This document shows, one piece after another, positions 33,833-42,885 of a DNA stretch of 64,000 nt (within the stretch, counting starts at the first letter, position 1; every line of letters starts with the position of its first letter). The translations under genes were made by a program, and so were the position numbers. Source of the stretch: Phanerochaete sordida (Eukaryota; Basidiomycota; Agaricomycetes; Polyporales; Phanerochaetaceae); contig BPQB01000100.1 of the NCBI GenBank assembly GCA_019973155.2, forward strand, positions 1 through 64,000. Reading direction: 5' to 3'. Under the pieces are notes generated by a model. That model was not told the origin of the DNA. It worked only from the letters and a program-made list of their open reading frames with translations, and made no database searches.

Positions 33833-36305
33833 ATGGCGCGGCCGTACTGCGCCTGCTGCTGCGCGGGCGTCGCGGCGGGCGTCGGCTGCTGCTGGTAGCG
33901 GTAGCGCTCCGCGAGCTCGTCCGCGACGACGCGGCCCGAGGGGTCGAGCGCGATGCCGACGGGGTTCGGCGAGACCGCGCGCGGCTGCTGCTGCTGGGCC
34001 TGCTGCTGGGCCGGGTGCGACTGCTGGGTTGGGTGCGGCGGCTGGGCCTGCGAGATCGAGCTCTGGCGCGAGTTGTGTCCGGGGCCGGCGAGCGCGCCGT
34101 TCGCCTGCGCGAAGGGCGTCGCGACGCCGCCGGGCGCACCAAGCGGCGTGCGCACGCTGTTGCGCCGCGGGTTCGCGAGGGCCTGCGGGGGGAGCTGGGC
34201 GGGCGCGACGGCGGGGCTGACGCCGCGCTGCTGGGCTTGCTGCTGGGCTTGTTGTTGCATCGGGCTCGCAGCGCGGGACGGCGGGCGGAAGGGCTGAGGG
34301 CTCGGCGAGCGGCCCTGGGCGCCGACGCCGGCCATGCTGTCGGTGGCGCCGTGCCGTGCCTGCGTCGGCTGGGTGGGCGCGGGCTGGATGGCGCTGCTGA
34401 TGCTGCCCGCGCGGCTGCCGGGCCTGCTGACGGACTTGCGCTCGCCGGGGAAGGACTGGCCGTAGTCCGCGAGCACGTTCTGCACGGTGGAGTCGGGCAG
34501 CGATGACTGCGGGGCCATCGCGAGGACGGCGGTCGGCGGGTTCGGGGAGGCGGGGCGCGAGGCAGTCGGCGGCGGCCCACCTACAACGTACTCAGCGGAT
34601 AAACGATAATCGCGTTTGTTCGGGGGCCCACCACCGCGGCCGCCGGGGGGCGGCGAAAGCTGTGACGACGCGCTGTCCTTGGCCTGGTGCGTCGGGCGTG
34701 CCTGGGCCTGGGGCGCGTTCTGCGGGGTGCTCTGCGTGCTCCTGCGGATGCTGCCCGCGCGGAGCGCCTCCATCTGGCGTGCGAGCGGATCGTCGTCCTG
34801 GCCAACGCGCCCGGGGACGCCGTTCAGCGCCGAGCCCGCGCGCTGCTCCTGCGGGTTGTTCTGGAGGTCCACGGGGTACGCGCGGTCGCCGACCTTGAGC
34901 ATCGTCTGCTCGTTCGCCGCGATCGGGTCCGCATTTGGGTCGGCGGGAGAGCCGCGGGCGATGCCCCTGCCGTTGGGCGCAGCGGGGCCGGCACTGGGGG
35001 CTGTGCTGGGGACGGGATTGCGGGAGCTGGCTCGACTGGTGGGACGCGACGGGCCTTGTGTAGCGGGCTCTGACCTGCCGCCTCCTGCCCCGATACCTGC
35101 TGTGTTGTCCTTCGGTTCCAGATCTTCGTCGGCAGGGGCCTGAGGGGGCGGGAAGAAGTCACGCGGACGGTCGGTGACGCGCTGGAAGTTTGCAGGGCGG
35201 CTGCTTGGGCGTTGTGCAGATGCGGTAATCGTCTCGGGCTTGGCGTAGTTGATGAACGGGGGAGGGTTGGGGATGTTGTTGCCAGTGCCGTAGTTGTAGA
35301 CAAAGGTTTCCATGTCCTTTTCGGGCTCAAACTGCTCCAGCGAAAGACGCACTCGTTCGCATGACTGCGTAGACACCTTCAGCGCACCGCCAAGATCCAC
35401 AAAGCGTAAGTGGACGCACCTCGTCATCTGAGACACAGAGGGTCGACACCAAGTTTGCGTATGCCCACATGTTATCCTTCATGTACTCGAGCCGCTCCTC
35501 CTCTAGATCCTGACAGCGATCACAGAACTCTTTCCAGTCCTGCTCCCACTTCGCGGTGGTGTCCTGGAGGATACGCGTGAACTTCTGAAAGTCCTGCTCG
35601 TTCGCACCAACGGTCTGGTATGCGCGCTCCAGCTTCGCCTGGATCTTCTCGAGCTCCTTGCCCTGCATGATGGTCGACTGGGCGGTGTATGAGTTGATAC
35701 GTACACAATCCTGCTCGTACTTTTCGCGGGCGCGGGCGACGTTGGACTCCTGCTGCTGCTTGACCTTCCACTCGCGCTCGATCGCGGCCTGGTACGTCTT
35801 CTTGTGGTGCATCTGGCGGTTGAGGAGCGCGTTTGTCGGCGCCTCGAGGTCGTTCTTGACCTGCTGCGCAACGCTCATGTGGAAGCTCGCCTGCTTCTCG
35901 GTCTCGAGGCGCAGCGTCTCGAGCGAGTTCCGGAGCTCGCTGCGGGCGCTCAGCACGGGCGCACACAGCGGGGGCGGGGCACGCACCCGATCTCGTCGCG
36001 GCCGAGCGTCGCCTTCGCGAGCGAGGCGAGCCGCTTGGCGTACTGCTCCTCGATCATCGCCCTGCGGGGGGTCGGCGGCGGCGCGCGCGCACAGGCGGGG
36101 GCACGCACCTCTCCTTCCAGAAGTTGCGGAGCTCCTCCATCGCGCGGATCGCGCCGCGCATGCGCGCGAAGAGCACGTCCACGCCGGCGTCGCCGGCGCC
36201 CCAGAACGCATTGCAGAAGTCGAGCGAGCGGTCGGCGAAGTCGGGCGTGTGGCTGCGCTGGAAGCGCGAGAGCGAGGTCGTCGACGCCTGGCGGCGCGCG
36301 GACAT
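33120..36305 (-). CDS. F-BAR and SH3 cytokinesis protein (Cdc15/Imp2/Hof1 type)
   Basis: Five exons on the minus strand: 36109-36305, 35987-36061, 35420-35939, 33351-35364, 33120-33298, giving 994 aa. Residues ~10-300 form an F-BAR domain: FADRSLDFCNAFWG, LRNFWKERAMIEEQYAKRLASLAK, then long coiled-coil helices ending near FVYNYGTGNN. F-BAR domains bind and curve membrane; in yeasts these proteins organise the contractile ring. A ~600-residue disordered linker rich in Pro/Gln/Ser follows, with a 12-residue polyglutamine run. The last ~57 residues are a canonical SH3 (ALYDY, GDVIAV, EDGWWSGEL, VFPSNFV). Start: MSARRQAST; an in-frame ATG at 36386 would add 27 mostly Pro-rich residues. The final intron (33299-33350) is shared with the chimeric copy at 45.4 kb. 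Confidence 0.92.
33796..33832 (-). repeat. CAG/CTG microsatellite encoding polyglutamine in the F-BAR gene
   Basis: About twelve consecutive Gln codons with two interruptions (CAA). It lies in the disordered linker and is probably length-variable. Confidence 0.9.
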
Positions 36306-38056
36306 CGCGGGGGGTTTTGGCGGGGGCGGGGGTGGGTGTGTGCGGGCGGGGCGACGGTGCTGGTGGCCGTCTGAGGCGTTGCCCAAGTTGAACGCGTGTG
36401 ATTGGGACGATGCTGTGCGGTAGCCACGCCCGGCGTCGTTTCAGATCAGAGAGGCGGTCTCCGCGTTGGCGCAGCGTCCGTGCTGCCGCAGATGTGCTGG
36501 GGGATGTCGTGCAGGACGGATGGCGAGGCGAGGATGGGCACAAGCAAAGCAATCAACTCCAGAAGCAGCCAGCCCAGCACGCAGCCGAAAGCCAGACTCG
36601 TATCAGCCGTTGGCGCCGTCCTCGTTCAGGCGGCGCCCGAATACTCCCGCGAGAGGCAAAGCGGCGCTTGAAGGAGTCGCACTGCGCTGGACGTTGCCCA
36701 TGCCACAGGTCTGCAGCGCCGCGAGCCTTCCGTATCTCGAGGGCTGTGTTCAGGTACGTCACCCGAGCAGGATTCGGCGAGTGAGCTGCCCCAAGGGGCA
36801 ATATCGTCGAGGTGGCGCAGGCAAACGCGCTAACCGAGATGCGGCCTTTCCGACATCGCAGTGGCTCCTAGGGTCAGGGCAGTAATGTTGGAATGTCGCT
36901 TTCCGTGAAAACTCTCAAGGTCTGTTACGCCACGACGCCACTTGACTGCTGGCAGGAAACTTGACAGCAGCTTGCTACCACTCAGGCAAGCAGAGTCGGA
37001 AGAGCGAAATGCCTGATCGCGGTATCAATAAGGCAACACTGTTTGAGTGCTGCGGCTGAGGTAACCAGCTGGGTTACTCCCTATGATTATGCTGTGGCTG
37101 AGGGCGTAGCTCATCGTAGTCGCTTCTTGTCGAGCTCGACTGGGACCCAAGTAAGTATTGCGAGTTCGAATAAACGCAGGTCAAAGCGTGTCCTGCGCTT
37201 TACACCGAGAATATCAGCCACTGGTCAAAACACTCTGACACCAGCAGCTCGCAGCGTACATATTGAGTATCTGTAGCAACTCTAATCCACGAAAGACCTA
37301 GCGTAAGACCGGCGTCACCAGTAAATACATGAAAAAACCGGGTCTCAGCAAGAAGTTATGCAGCACGACCCTTCCCTCCACCCCACCCACGAAAATCACA
37401 CCTCCACACCCCATCCCACCGCCCTCGAGCTCGCAAGGCTCCCTCAGCCCAGCGCACCGCCCGCCCACGCCCCGCCCGCCCGCGTCGGGCCCAGGGCGCC
37501 ATCATCGCGCGCCGACGCCACAAAGCAGCGGGAGTGCACGTGGCTGACGTCAGTGCCGTCACCGCCCAACGGGGCATCTGCACCGCCGCGGCCTCGCTGC
37601 GCACACGAACCTCCCCCACTTCGCCACCCCGTCGCGAATTTCGCTCGAAGGCCCCGTCGGAGGCCTCGGTGCGCGGGGCGAGGTTGGGTTGGGCGGGGCG
37701 GAGAGGGAGGGGAGGGGAGGGGGTTCCTGAAGCTTCTCCCGCGCCGCCAGATCGCGCGCGGGCTATAGATAGCACCCGCCGCTCGGTCATGCGCCTGCGC
37801 TGCGAGTATAACTTGCGGGGGCCTTGTGCCTCGCTTTCGCCTGCACCTACACCTACGCTTGCATCGACTGTACAGACATTCTACGCTTCTTGATTTTTGG
37901 ATACCCGTCTCGTCTTCGCTACGTTCTACGACTCTCTGACCTGCGACTACACACTGCACGGTCGCACTGCGCTCAACACACCCCAGTCTAAGCCCTCTAA
38001 CCCCCTCGTCTCCTCCTCACTCTCCACACCCATCCGCCCACCACCCAGACCCACCC
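36306..38056. promoter_or_regulatory. Divergent upstream region of the F-BAR gene and the 38057 gene
   Basis: 1.75 kb with no supported gene. A very C-rich stretch (37370-37500) and a G-rich stretch (37680-37730) produce long opposing frames that I consider shadows. CTATAGATAG at 37763-37772 and the pyrimidine-rich tract up to 38056 look like a promoter and leader for the + strand gene. Confidence 0.5.
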
Positions 38057-38724
38057 ATGCTCTCCAACGCACCCAGCACAAGCACCGTCCCAAGCCTCAA
38101 AGACTCTGCCCTTGATACGCACGCACAGCACGCACACGAGCTCTTCACACAAAGCGCAAGCCTCAACTCGGGGGCCGCAAGCCTCGGCTCGGGCGACGCA
38201 CAGGACGCGCGCGAGGCGGGGGCGGGGGCGGGCTACGAGTGCGCGCGCGGCGACGTCGTCTCCGAGTGGCGCGAGGGCAAGGACAAAGTCGTCGAGATCC
38301 AGCGCGCGCCGGGCGAGGACGTGCGTGCCCTCCCTCCTCCTCCTTGTTCCTTTCTAACGTCTTCTGTCTTTCTCCTTCTACCTTCTGTCTCTCATCGCCC
38401 CGCTCACACCACCCCGCTCTCACTTTGCTCTCCTATGCTCTCACGCCGCTCTCACCCCCTCGCTCTCGTCATGCGGTTGTGACGGCGCAGGTCGAAGTGC
38501 TCGTGATCAAAAACGCCTTCGGCGGCGCAAAGGCGCGGCGCACGCGGAGCCCGCCGGGCGCGGCGGCGTTCGTGGGGCGCTGCCGCCAGGCGGTGCTGCA
38601 CGCGGAGCAGGCCGTGCGCGGGAGCGTGCATGCGCGGCCGCGCGACGCTGGGCGGGCCTGCGACGCGAAGCCCTTCGAGCCCAAGCGTGCGGAAGGGGGC
38701 GGCGAGCAGGAGCCCGCGCGATAG
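38057..38724 (+). CDS. Hypothetical small protein, two exons
   Basis: Exons 38057-38320 and 38491-38724, 165 aa. The 170-nt intron has a GTGCGT donor, a long CT-rich tract and GCAG, and the join is in phase 0 (GEDV|EVLVIKNAFGG). The start has a pyrimidine-rich leader and a TATA-like site ~290 bases upstream. The N-terminal half is Ser/Ala-rich (MLSNAPSTSTVPSLKDSALD). The middle (VVSEWREGKDKVVEIQRAPGEDVEVLVIKNAFGGAKARR) looks structured. The C terminus is basic. No domain is recognised. It is longer in intron and more GC-rich than its neighbours. Confidence 0.55.
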
Positions 38725-39195
38725 CGTTGGCGCGCGGGAGGTGGTGCGACTGCGGCGTTGGAGTTTGGCGGATGGAAATTGGATGATACCCCGGGCACGT
38801 TGTACTTACGGCAGAACACGCATGGTTTCTCAGTTCTGGATGCGGGACGCACGCGTGCCGCGCAGACCCTGGCTGGCGGCGCTGCACACACGTTCGGGCG
38901 GCGTGAGGCATTATGCTACATTTCCGGGGGACATTTGGGAGTACAGAGGGTGGTATACAGGCGTGGCGGTCGTAAGAGGTATCTGCGTGGGGTAGAGTGG
39001 AAGACAGGAGACTTGATGGAAAGACGGAACAGCAGAAAAGATGGGAGGCGTGGGCTGGGGCATGAGGCAAACGGGATGAGGACAGCGGCGTCCCAGGCCA
39101 TGCGGCGCATCTGCACAGAGTTCAGTGCCTGCATGGCGCAGCAGGGCCTGGCACGCACCATCGATCGCGCCTCGCCACTGCTCATCGTCCGACGT
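38725..39195. other. Intergenic, no recognised gene
   Basis: Lies between two convergent small genes and probably holds their 3' UTRs. Confidence 0.5.
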
Positions 39196-39536
39196 TCACC
39201 GCCCCGCGAGCGAGTCCGAGAGCCTGTCGGGCCCGAGGGTCAGCCGGAGCGCGCGCAGAGCGTAAGATGGGAAAACGTGGAATGGGAAAGCGTAGAACGA
39301 GAAGTCGCAGCACGCGAAGGAGAAAGATGACAAGTGGAAAGATGGCAAGAGCAAGGAACGGACACGCACGCAGAGAAAATGCCGGGCGCGCCGACCGCGA
39401 GGCCGACGCCGGACGCGAGCGCGACGGTCACGGCGGTGCCGACGAGCGCGGCGGGCCACGCGCTCTTCGCGGGCGGCGGCGGCGAGGGCTCGGGCGTGAA
39501 GGACGGGTGGACGTAGATCTCGTCGAACGCGCGCAT
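39196..39536 (-). CDS. Small single-span membrane protein, unknown function
   Basis: Two exons on the minus strand, 39370-39536 and 39196-39223, 64 aa; the 146-nt intron (GTGCGT...GACAG) joins in frame to give a tail LSDSLAGR. Residues 1-25 are polar and Pro-rich (MRAFDEIYVHPSF...). Residues ~26-52 form one hydrophobic span (WPAALVGTAVTVALASGVGLAVG). The layout fits a tail-anchored or mitochondrial/ER small protein, but no family is recognised. The longer unspliced frame from 39711 is Pro- and Arg-rich and unconvincing. Confidence 0.5.
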
Positions 39537-39610
39537 CGCTCTTCGCGGCGTGTGGGTGTGCGGGGTGTGGGGCTGGCGCAGGACTGGGCTGTCTGGTGCG
39601 GGGTGGCGAG

Positions 39611-39670
39611 GGGTTATAAGGCTGGGTGGTGTAAGGCTGAGGGTTGTGAGGCTGAGGGTTATGAGGATGT
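39611..39670. repeat. Short imperfect minisatellite
   Basis: Repeats of GGCTGAGGGTTRTRA with variants (TTATAAGGCTGGGTGGTGTAAGGCTGAGGGTTGT...). It lies just upstream of the 39536 gene on the minus strand. Confidence 0.7.
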
Positions 39671-40769
39671 GGGCCGATGCCAGCGGAATGGAAGCGCACC
39701 GGGATGGCCAAGGGTCCGGCGATACGAAGCAGGGGCAGAGAAGGCGGGGCGCGGCCTGCCGAGCGTGGGTGCGCGCGGGCTCGGGTCCGCTGGCTGCGTG
39801 CGGCTGACTAGGGTCCTACGTCCAAACCCAAACGCTGTCCGCAGACGATGGGGAGGGCGCCCTGGGGAGACTGCGCGGGGGACGGCTGGGCCTGGGGCGG
39901 GGAAGCTCAAGGTTGGCGAGGCACGGCGGAGAGGCTGGGCCTATATATGCTGCCCCTGGGGCCCGCACATGCGCCGCGCGATGCTGGGGTGTTTGTTGGC
40001 CGGGGGCCCGTCCGAGACTAAGGGTGATCGTGCTGGGCAGCTGGTCCAATGCCCGATGGTGGTCAATGGAGATCGGAGAATTGGGGAGGCATGTGATTCT
40101 GCGTAGGGTTTGATGCGCTTGATGGCGGGATGCTGCCTTTTCAGAGGGCGCGCGCCAAGGCCTGCGTTGGTTTCCGCGCGCCGTCATCCGCGCTGCGACG
40201 ACAGCAGTTTGGCCGCTGCACGCAACGTCGAGCTCATGCCAAAGCCCTCACCTCCCGCTGTCAGATGTTCGAAGCTCGAGAGGCGAGCGGCAGTGTAGCG
40301 AAGTTGGCTCGGTCTCCTGAGCAGCTTTCAGGGTATATGCTGCGAATGAGCACGCTCGATACCTTATCGCAATTCGCTAAGGCTTCTGCTCTTTCAGACT
40401 GCAGTGGTACGTCGTCGTCGCTGACACTGCTCTGAGGTGGTCTCAAATCCACTTTATAGTCTCATGCTTCGCGAACATGCACGGATAGCAGGCCCCACAT
40501 CGTCAGTTCCCTTCTATTTCTCTGCTTGAGGTCTGACGCTCTCCGTCATCTTCGCGTCCTCGCAACTAGCGCAAGCGACTCCGACATTTGCGGCCTGCCC
40601 CTCCACCATTTCCTCCCCACAGACCCGCTCCCATGTCCCGTATGGAAGCGCGATGCGGCTCCTCGCGACCCAGACGTCCTTTCACTCCACTTTCCCTCAT
40701 AGCCTCCTGCGCTTGCTCCACGCGCGGTGTAGATCGCGATGCCGCTGGCAGTCCTGCGCCAGTCAACGT
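39671..40769. other. Intergenic, no recognised gene
   Basis: The GC-rich first half gives overlapping frames on both strands, and the second half is more balanced. Nothing is recognised. Confidence 0.5.
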
Positions 40770-41160
40770 GCACGCCGCTCGCGTACGTCCCCGCGTGCTC
40801 CACGCCCGCTGCACGACGGCGCGCACGTGGGCCGTGCTGCTCAAGCACCTCCCCGGCGACCAGCGCGCAGCGCCTTACCGACATGAAACGGGCCCTCCGA
40901 GATGTCGCCGCGCCCACGAGGGCAGCGCGGGCCAGGCGCCGCACCTCGGCGACGGCGTGCGCCTCGAGTCGACGAAGCCCAGGGAGCACTGGCAGGATGT
41001 TACCCGTACGGGGCCGCACGTCGGCCGCGGCCAGAGGGCGCATCCCGCTCGGACCATCTTGACGATCGGCCCGCTGGACACGTCGAGGGTTTCGAGGCCC
41101 AGCGGACGGAGTCGTTGCCTCGTCAGTGTCGGCAGCGCCGTCGGCCGGCCGTAGTATCTT
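40770..41160 (+). pseudogene. HET gene relic, C-terminal fragment
   Basis: The + strand, in two frames, matches the C-terminal third of HET-2: PLAYVPACSTPAA (HET-2 SLAYVLACPTRPL), TWAVLLKHLPGDQRAA (HET-2 AWAVLLKHLAGDQRAA), GDGVRLESTKPREHWQDV (HET-2 ADGVRLGSTKPGAYWQDV), ILTIGPLDTSRVSRPSGRS (HET-2 LQIGPPDTAGFPRPIGRS). Frameshifts and a missing HET domain show it is dead. It lies upstream of the N-terminal relic on the same strand, the reverse of gene order. Confidence 0.85.
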
Positions 41161-41344
41161 GTGCGGCGGGCGCGCCAGCGGGTGGACATCTTTCAGGCTG
41201 ATAGATCTCAAGGCTAGCAATGTGCACCAACTGGTATACGTCTGACTATGCGCGCGCATGCGGTGAGGTGGGATTCAGTCAGGTCTGCATCATACCCAGT
41301 CGTTATCTCTGACGCACGACCAACAGACTCTCAGCAGGCATCAA

Positions 41345-42285
41345 CGGCGCGCGCACAGATATTCACGACGGCACCGGTCCCGTGTACGCCCGGCTGAAAG
41401 CGTGGGCAGCCATCCAGCTCTCGGAGCACGCGCAGTGCGAGTACGTCGTATCTCTGCGCGGCACCGGCACATGCTCCGCCCTCGCCCCAGCGCATCACGC
41501 CCGGCGGACGCGCAGTCCCTCCCGCGCGCCGGTGCCCCTACAGCGGGCCCATCACAACCCGGCACCATACCACCCACCAACGCAGATAAACCGTGCGCCG
41601 ACATGGGCGCAAGCCGGCTGCTCGCCGGGCTCGACGACGTCTTTGGCACCGACTGCGCGAGGGAGCACCCCCGAGCCGCTGTGTGAAGCGTTTCCTCCGC
41701 GCTTTGCACGACCTCGGTTCCGTCTGCGGCGGGCTCCACTCCTGCTGGACGTCCGGCTTGGCCTCGTTGCCCGACACCCTGGCGGTCAGCGGACAGACGA
41801 CGAGGCGATGCGTCAAGAGGCGGTGAACGGCCGCTCGGGTGTGGGACCTCTGCAGCAACCGCGTCCTTCCGCACCACGTCCTGCCTGTGGACCGTGTCAC
41901 ACAGCTCGGTCGACGAAGACGCGCGCACCTTGGTCGTCATCGCGAGCAACGGCGGCGCACGGCTCGCCCCCATCCCGCAAGACGCGGCTCTCGCCCATGC
42001 CCGCGCCGAGCTGCTGCACCTCGGCGCAGAGTCTGCCTCGACGTCCTCTGTCTTCGCGAAGCCGAGGGGAAGCCAGACCAGCCGCAGCGCGAGGCCGAGT
42101 CGCGACGCGGTATCCCGACAATCGATCACGGTCGTGCCGTTCGCGCCGTCCCCAGCGTTACCTCCTTCAACGGACTCTGCCTCCCCTTCGACCCGACCCG
42201 AGCGGCACGCCACTCGCCGCACCACTGACTGCGGCGCGTCTGGACCGTGCGGGAGTCAACAGACGACTGGATGCCCGGTGTGAGA
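41345..42285 (+). pseudogene. HET gene relic, N-terminal and HET-domain fragment
   Basis: Starts within a match to the HET-2 block ARTDIRDDTGPV (here ARTDIHDGTGPV), then ARLKAWAAIQLSEHAQCE, PCADMGASRLLAGLDDVFGTD, LHDLGSVCGG, WDLCSNRVLPHHVLP, SHSSVDEDARTLVV, PIPQDAALAHARAELLHLGAE, CLDVLCLRE, FNGLCLPFDPTRAARHSP and VWTVRESTDDWMPG. At least five frame changes occur, and the segment for VSHSW is damaged. It ends near 42285 just after the RVWTVQE block, where the fragment at 40770 would roughly continue. It is closest to HET-2 by eye. Confidence 0.88.
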
Positions 42286-42885
42286 CGCCGTACATGGCCT
42301 CCAGGTGCAGTGTCTGGTAACACCAGCATGGTATTCTGCGTGCGGACATGCTTGGCACAGCCTTGGAATGCGGGCTGCACAACTGCGCCTGGGACCTTCA
42401 AGCCTCGGTGTGTGTTACTCAGAGATGTCGTGGGCACTCTGAGGGGACAAGAACATGGCGACACGGCGCGCGTCTGCAGCCTATCGGGCGCCGCAGCATG
42501 TCCGATCCATCCAATTCATCCTGGCGCCTCCTATACCGCCCGTAGGCCTTTGCACGAGCTGAACAAGAACATCCAAGTTGCGTTGGTATGGAACGAGATG
42601 CGCCAGGATGCGCCATACGGTACGTCTCACAGTCTTTGAAGGACAACAATGGCTGACACCTCCGGTGATAGGGCGTCATCAGCGGAGGCGCGCGTGAGAA
42701 CAACGCTATGTCGAAAACAATGTGGGTCCAATGTACGTCAATTGTGTAGTCAAGGATAGTATCCCCGAGGCATCCCGCTCATAACGCGTACTTATACATG
42801 TCAGAGTCGCGTGTTGGGCCAGACACCGGGCTAGCAGCTCGCACGCCGCAACAAATCTCTCGACTCATCCCCCTCGCTCTCACAC
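42286..42885. promoter_or_regulatory. Upstream region of HET-3
   Basis: No gene is seen. An AT-rich CTTATACATG at 42790-42799, about 95 bases before the ATG, is the likely TATA site. Confidence 0.45.

Noticed and set aside
33409..34506. 365-codon + strand frame rich in Arg/Leu
   Set aside because: Antisense to the repetitive CAG/GCG-rich linker of the F-BAR gene; low-complexity shadow.
33309..34580. 423-codon Arg/Ser-rich minus frame
   Set aside because: Overlaps the F-BAR exon in another frame with extreme composition and no start support.
39196..39711. 171-codon minus frame with a Pro/His-rich start
   Set aside because: The start is the translated minisatellite and the middle is Arg-rich; the spliced 64-aa model with a membrane span is more coherent.
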